Shown: positions 61,043-64,000 of the stretch, piece after piece
Layout: each line of letters begins with the position of its first letter
Position numbering within the stretch: position 1 is the stretch's first letter
NCBI GenBank assembly: GCA_902729315.2
Contig: LR746276.1
Coordinates: 1,536,669 to 1,600,668 of the forward strand
Length of the DNA: 64,000 nt
Direction of reading: 5' to 3'
From: Spirodela intermedia
Lineage: Eukaryota > Streptophyta > Magnoliopsida > Alismatales > Araceae
Notes under the pieces: model-generated
Databases searched by the model: none
Seen by the model: the letters and a program-made list of their open reading frames with translations, nothing else
What the model was told of the DNA's origin: nothing
Position numbers and translations under genes: made by a program

Positions 61043-64000
61043 ATGGCTGCCGGCCCAAATCCAAACCCTAATGCGGGCGGAGCCGATCAAGGTGCTGCGG
61101 CGAAGTCCGCAACCAAGGACCTTAAGAAGAAGAAGGACGAGAAGAAGGATGAAGATCTGGTAAGCGGGGGCATCTTCCTGCGCATTCGTTGCCTGCCATA
61201 TATATGTATGCTATTTTTCTGGAATTTGATGAAACGGGGTTGTTTAATGCGAAGTCGGACGAGGATTTGGCCTTGAAGCAGCAGCTAGAACTCTACGTCG
61301 AGAGGGTTCAGGACTCGGATCCTGGCGTGCAGAGGCTTGCCCTTGAGAGCATGAGGTGACTATTTCGGATTTGTAACCTTTTTTGTGAACGACTGTGGCG
61401 GATGGTTAGGGTTTTTTAGTTCTTCCGATACTTCTGTATGGGGTTGATCGGCAACAAACGTAGAATTTAATGAAATAAGGGGACACTTCTTCCGCGTTGA
61501 ATTATGTTTTTCGGCGTTGGCCTTCTATTGCTTCCCTGGGGTCAATAGAAAATCGTAGTACATATATTGGACCCTCGGTAGAGGCTGAGAATTAATATCA
61601 ACGCATAGCTTAGGTTGAAAAATGTCGACTTAAATGGCAATATAATCAAAGAAAGATGGCATTAACTTGTTATACTAGCAAAGAAGCGCTCAAGTGCTCG
61701 TCTTATGATCATGTGAAATTTTATGCGGTAGCGAATTGAGGCTAGTATCAAAAGATAGTTTTGCTGACTAGAAAGTTAACCTTTTTTTCTGGAGGAAACT
61801 GTACATGGATAGTTCCGAGATGTAGATCCTATAAAAAATAACTTGATCAAAAGCATATATTTTTTTTCTGTTGAGAAGAATGATATATGAACCCATGAAA
61901 TTCCAAAGATAAATAGCTAAAGCATCATGTGAACTACATCTTAACTGTTCACAGATATCCGTTAAAATGGATTCACTACAGATTATGAACTTCCCTTATA
62001 GTAGGTTGTAGCCTCCTAATGTCAGAGCATGCAATTGGATGTTTTTGAACTGCTCACATTGCTGTTGTCATCTTTCCAAATCATTCAATGGTGAAAGATT
62101 ACTGATACTGAAGGAAGAAATTGTTTTAGTTATTTACATCTCAGGAAAATTAGTAGTCAATAACAATACTGATTGATCAAGGGGCTGAATTTTTTTTGGA
62201 TCACGAGGTTAAGTCACGCTTCTATCTTATCATCCAAAGTTTAATGTGATATAAAAATACCTTTTTTTTTTTTTCACGAAGATGTTTTTCTCAGTTAGAC
62301 ATCGGATGATATTTTTCTGAAGTTGAGGGGAAATATTGTGCTTTCGAAATCGGTTTCTTTTCAGACTCACTGCAGTATTTGTGTTTCTTATGTTGGAATA
62401 GTTTGTTATTTTTTCAAACCATCTTAAGAATAATCTAATAGGATTTGTGGCATAAGAAATGATTTTCTATCTCATAATACTGTTCCTGTCTATGTTTCAT
62501 AACACTACTGTTTTCAGTTCTCTTTTTAGCAAAAGAAACGTTTTTTCTATTTGCAAAAGAAACGTTTTTAGCAAAAGAAACGTTAGCAAAAGAAATATTT
62601 TAGTGATTTTAAAATTGCTATTTGCCTCATTGAAATTGGGAAACAGTATCTAAGTTGGTAACAGTAACAATATATTTTTTTTGGGTGGCCGTTGATCATG
62701 TATATTTACTGTCCCTTAAGGCAGGAGATTCGTACTGCAACAAGCTCGATGACTTCTGTTCCCAAGCCTTTAAAATTTCTCCGCCCTCATTATGGCACGC
62801 TGAAAGCGTTTTTTGAGACTGTTGCTGAATCTGACGTCAAGGTAGATCCTGCTTTCATCTTAACATTACATCGAATGATTATCTCAACACAGATGAACCA
62901 CACTGTCACTTTTGTTGATTATTTTATTTAGAGTAACAATGACATTCTTTTTTAACCCTTTGTAGAAATACTTGGCTGATATACTTTCAGTTCTGGCGAT
63001 GACAATGTCTGCTGAAGGGGAGCAGGTAGGCAAGAATATATGCGAGAAACTTATCTTTTGTTTTTTGAGAATTTTCGTTTTGCTTGAATGTTGACATCTA
63101 CACTGCATTGGGGCAGTACTGTCGGTAAGACACATGAAGAAAGGGCACATATCCGTTTTTGTTTATTTCTCATTTCTATTTCCGTAAAGCTGCTCAGTGA
63201 ATTTCTGAAATAAATCACATTTCCTTTGTTTGGGTAGTTTCCTCACTATCCTGTGTTTGTGTTGTGAGATTTTACCTCTTTGGTAAATTCACGTCCTTTA
63301 TAAAAGTCAAGTGAATTTTTTCAAAATGAACTTTGAATTACTTTCCATCCGAAGCTCACTGTTTCGTTTTCTGCAAGCTTATTGCGCTTTTTTTTACTTT
63401 GTAGTCGTCATTGAACTTTTTCACTTTTTCTGCAAGTATTAACATCCATGTGATTGAATGATTGTATATGAGGAAATAGCCTTTTTGTGTAATAGTCTTA
63501 CCTTATCGTTTTCTAGTTTTTTAAAGTTTCTCTCCTTCCCATACCTCAATGTAAATTTTTGTCCTCATTTGTAGTATCTGAATAGTTACACCTCTATGAT
63601 GTCAATGACTTGCTTTCCAAGTATTTCAAATGGATATGACCTTTTATGTTACTTTAAATTGGCTTATATGCTGTATTGATATTGTCTGAACCAAAAGTTG
63701 CAATGCTTTGACATTATCTGATAATAGTTTTTCGTCTCCATTTTAGGAGAGCTTGAAGTACAGGCTATTAGGCTCAGAAGGTGATATTGGCTCTTGGGGC
63801 CACGAATATGTGAGGTGAGGGTTTGCCAGTTATATTTAAATGCATGGCCATTGATACTCTGGAGCAAATCGTGATCAGTTAGTACCTTTGAAGGTTTTTT
63901 TTTCTTATGGTGAATGACATTAATGAAAAAAATTACTACCGCCCTCTTTAAAAGACACGGTATTTATAGTGAACAATTTTTTTGAATAGGTCATTATATT
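61043..64000 (+). CDS. RPN1: RPN1, 26S proteasome regulatory (base) subunit, 5' part, runs off the window
   Basis: Visible exons: 61043-61159, 61255-61355, 62721-62841, 62966-63025, 63747-63814; the gene continues beyond 64000. The N-terminus MAAGPNPNPNAGGADQGAAA is followed by a Lys/Glu/Asp-rich stretch (DLKKKKDEKKDEDL). Then come SDEDLALKQQLELYVERVQD, QRLALESMRQEIRTATSSMT, SVPKPLKFLRPHYGTLK, KYLADILSVLAMTMSAEGEQ and ESLKYRLLGSEGDIGSWGHE. This is the start of RPN1 (PSMD2), the large scaffold subunit that docks ubiquitin receptors and the deubiquitinase UBP6. All junctions are GT-AG and in phase. Intron 2 (1.37 kb) contains four short copies of AGCAAAAGAAACGTT at 62528-62600. Only about 155 of roughly 890 residues fall in this window. 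Confidence 0.95.

Overview
This window is plant nuclear DNA. The genes carry GT-AG introns, and their products are plant-type proteins: PPR-DYW and P-class PPR proteins, a purine permease, a RABH1 GTPase and a LEA_3 protein. The single-exon genes are strongly GC-rich while spacers and introns are AT-rich. That contrast, with abundant (GA)n/(CT)n microsatellites, suggests a monocot, but this is inference from composition and not a phylogenetic result. I found no bacterial-style operons, CRISPR arrays, rRNA genes or tRNA genes.

Layout, left to right: MSC-domain (Man1/Src1-like) nuclear-envelope protein (-, 25-3299); PPR-DYW protein (+, 4318-6099), divergent from it across a repeat-built promoter; membrane-anchored MYB (+, 6536-7498); organellar uL18-type ribosomal protein (+, 9394-11119); 926-residue P-class PPR protein (+, 12026-14806); a 5.6 kb spacer with an unexplained GC-rich island; small mitochondrial LEA_3 protein (-, 20429-20848); HAD sugar phosphatase (+, 22643-24042); a decayed Ty1/copia element ending in a large inverted repeat of its own RT region (24422-27941); mitochondrial NAD-malic enzyme with 19 exons (-, 29876-43832); two tandem 0.65 kb repeats; a short cousin of OCTOPUS-type proteins (+, 47051-47881); ALG14 (+, 49503-52872); purine permease (-, 53911-55047); RABH1/Rab6 GTPase (-, 56116-60345); and, divergent from it, RPN1 of the 26S proteasome (+, from 61043, running off the right edge).

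The multi-exon models were built by hand from splice sites. In every one the exon phases add up to an open frame of the family's expected length: 376, 247, 629, 236 and 208 aa. The genes are mostly unrelated housekeeping functions, with a bias towards organelle targeting (both PPRs, uL18, LEA_3, NAD-ME).

No gene here looks like a new system. The most unusual signals are in non-coding sequence. A RABH1 intron contains tandem repeats that each copy the exon 3 5' splice site. A tandem duplication starts in the last codons of the uL18 gene. A divergent promoter is made of about 100-bp units, each pairing a GGGCC box with an ACGTG+CCAAT box. An inverted repeat of about 390 bp per arm could fold into double-stranded RNA.
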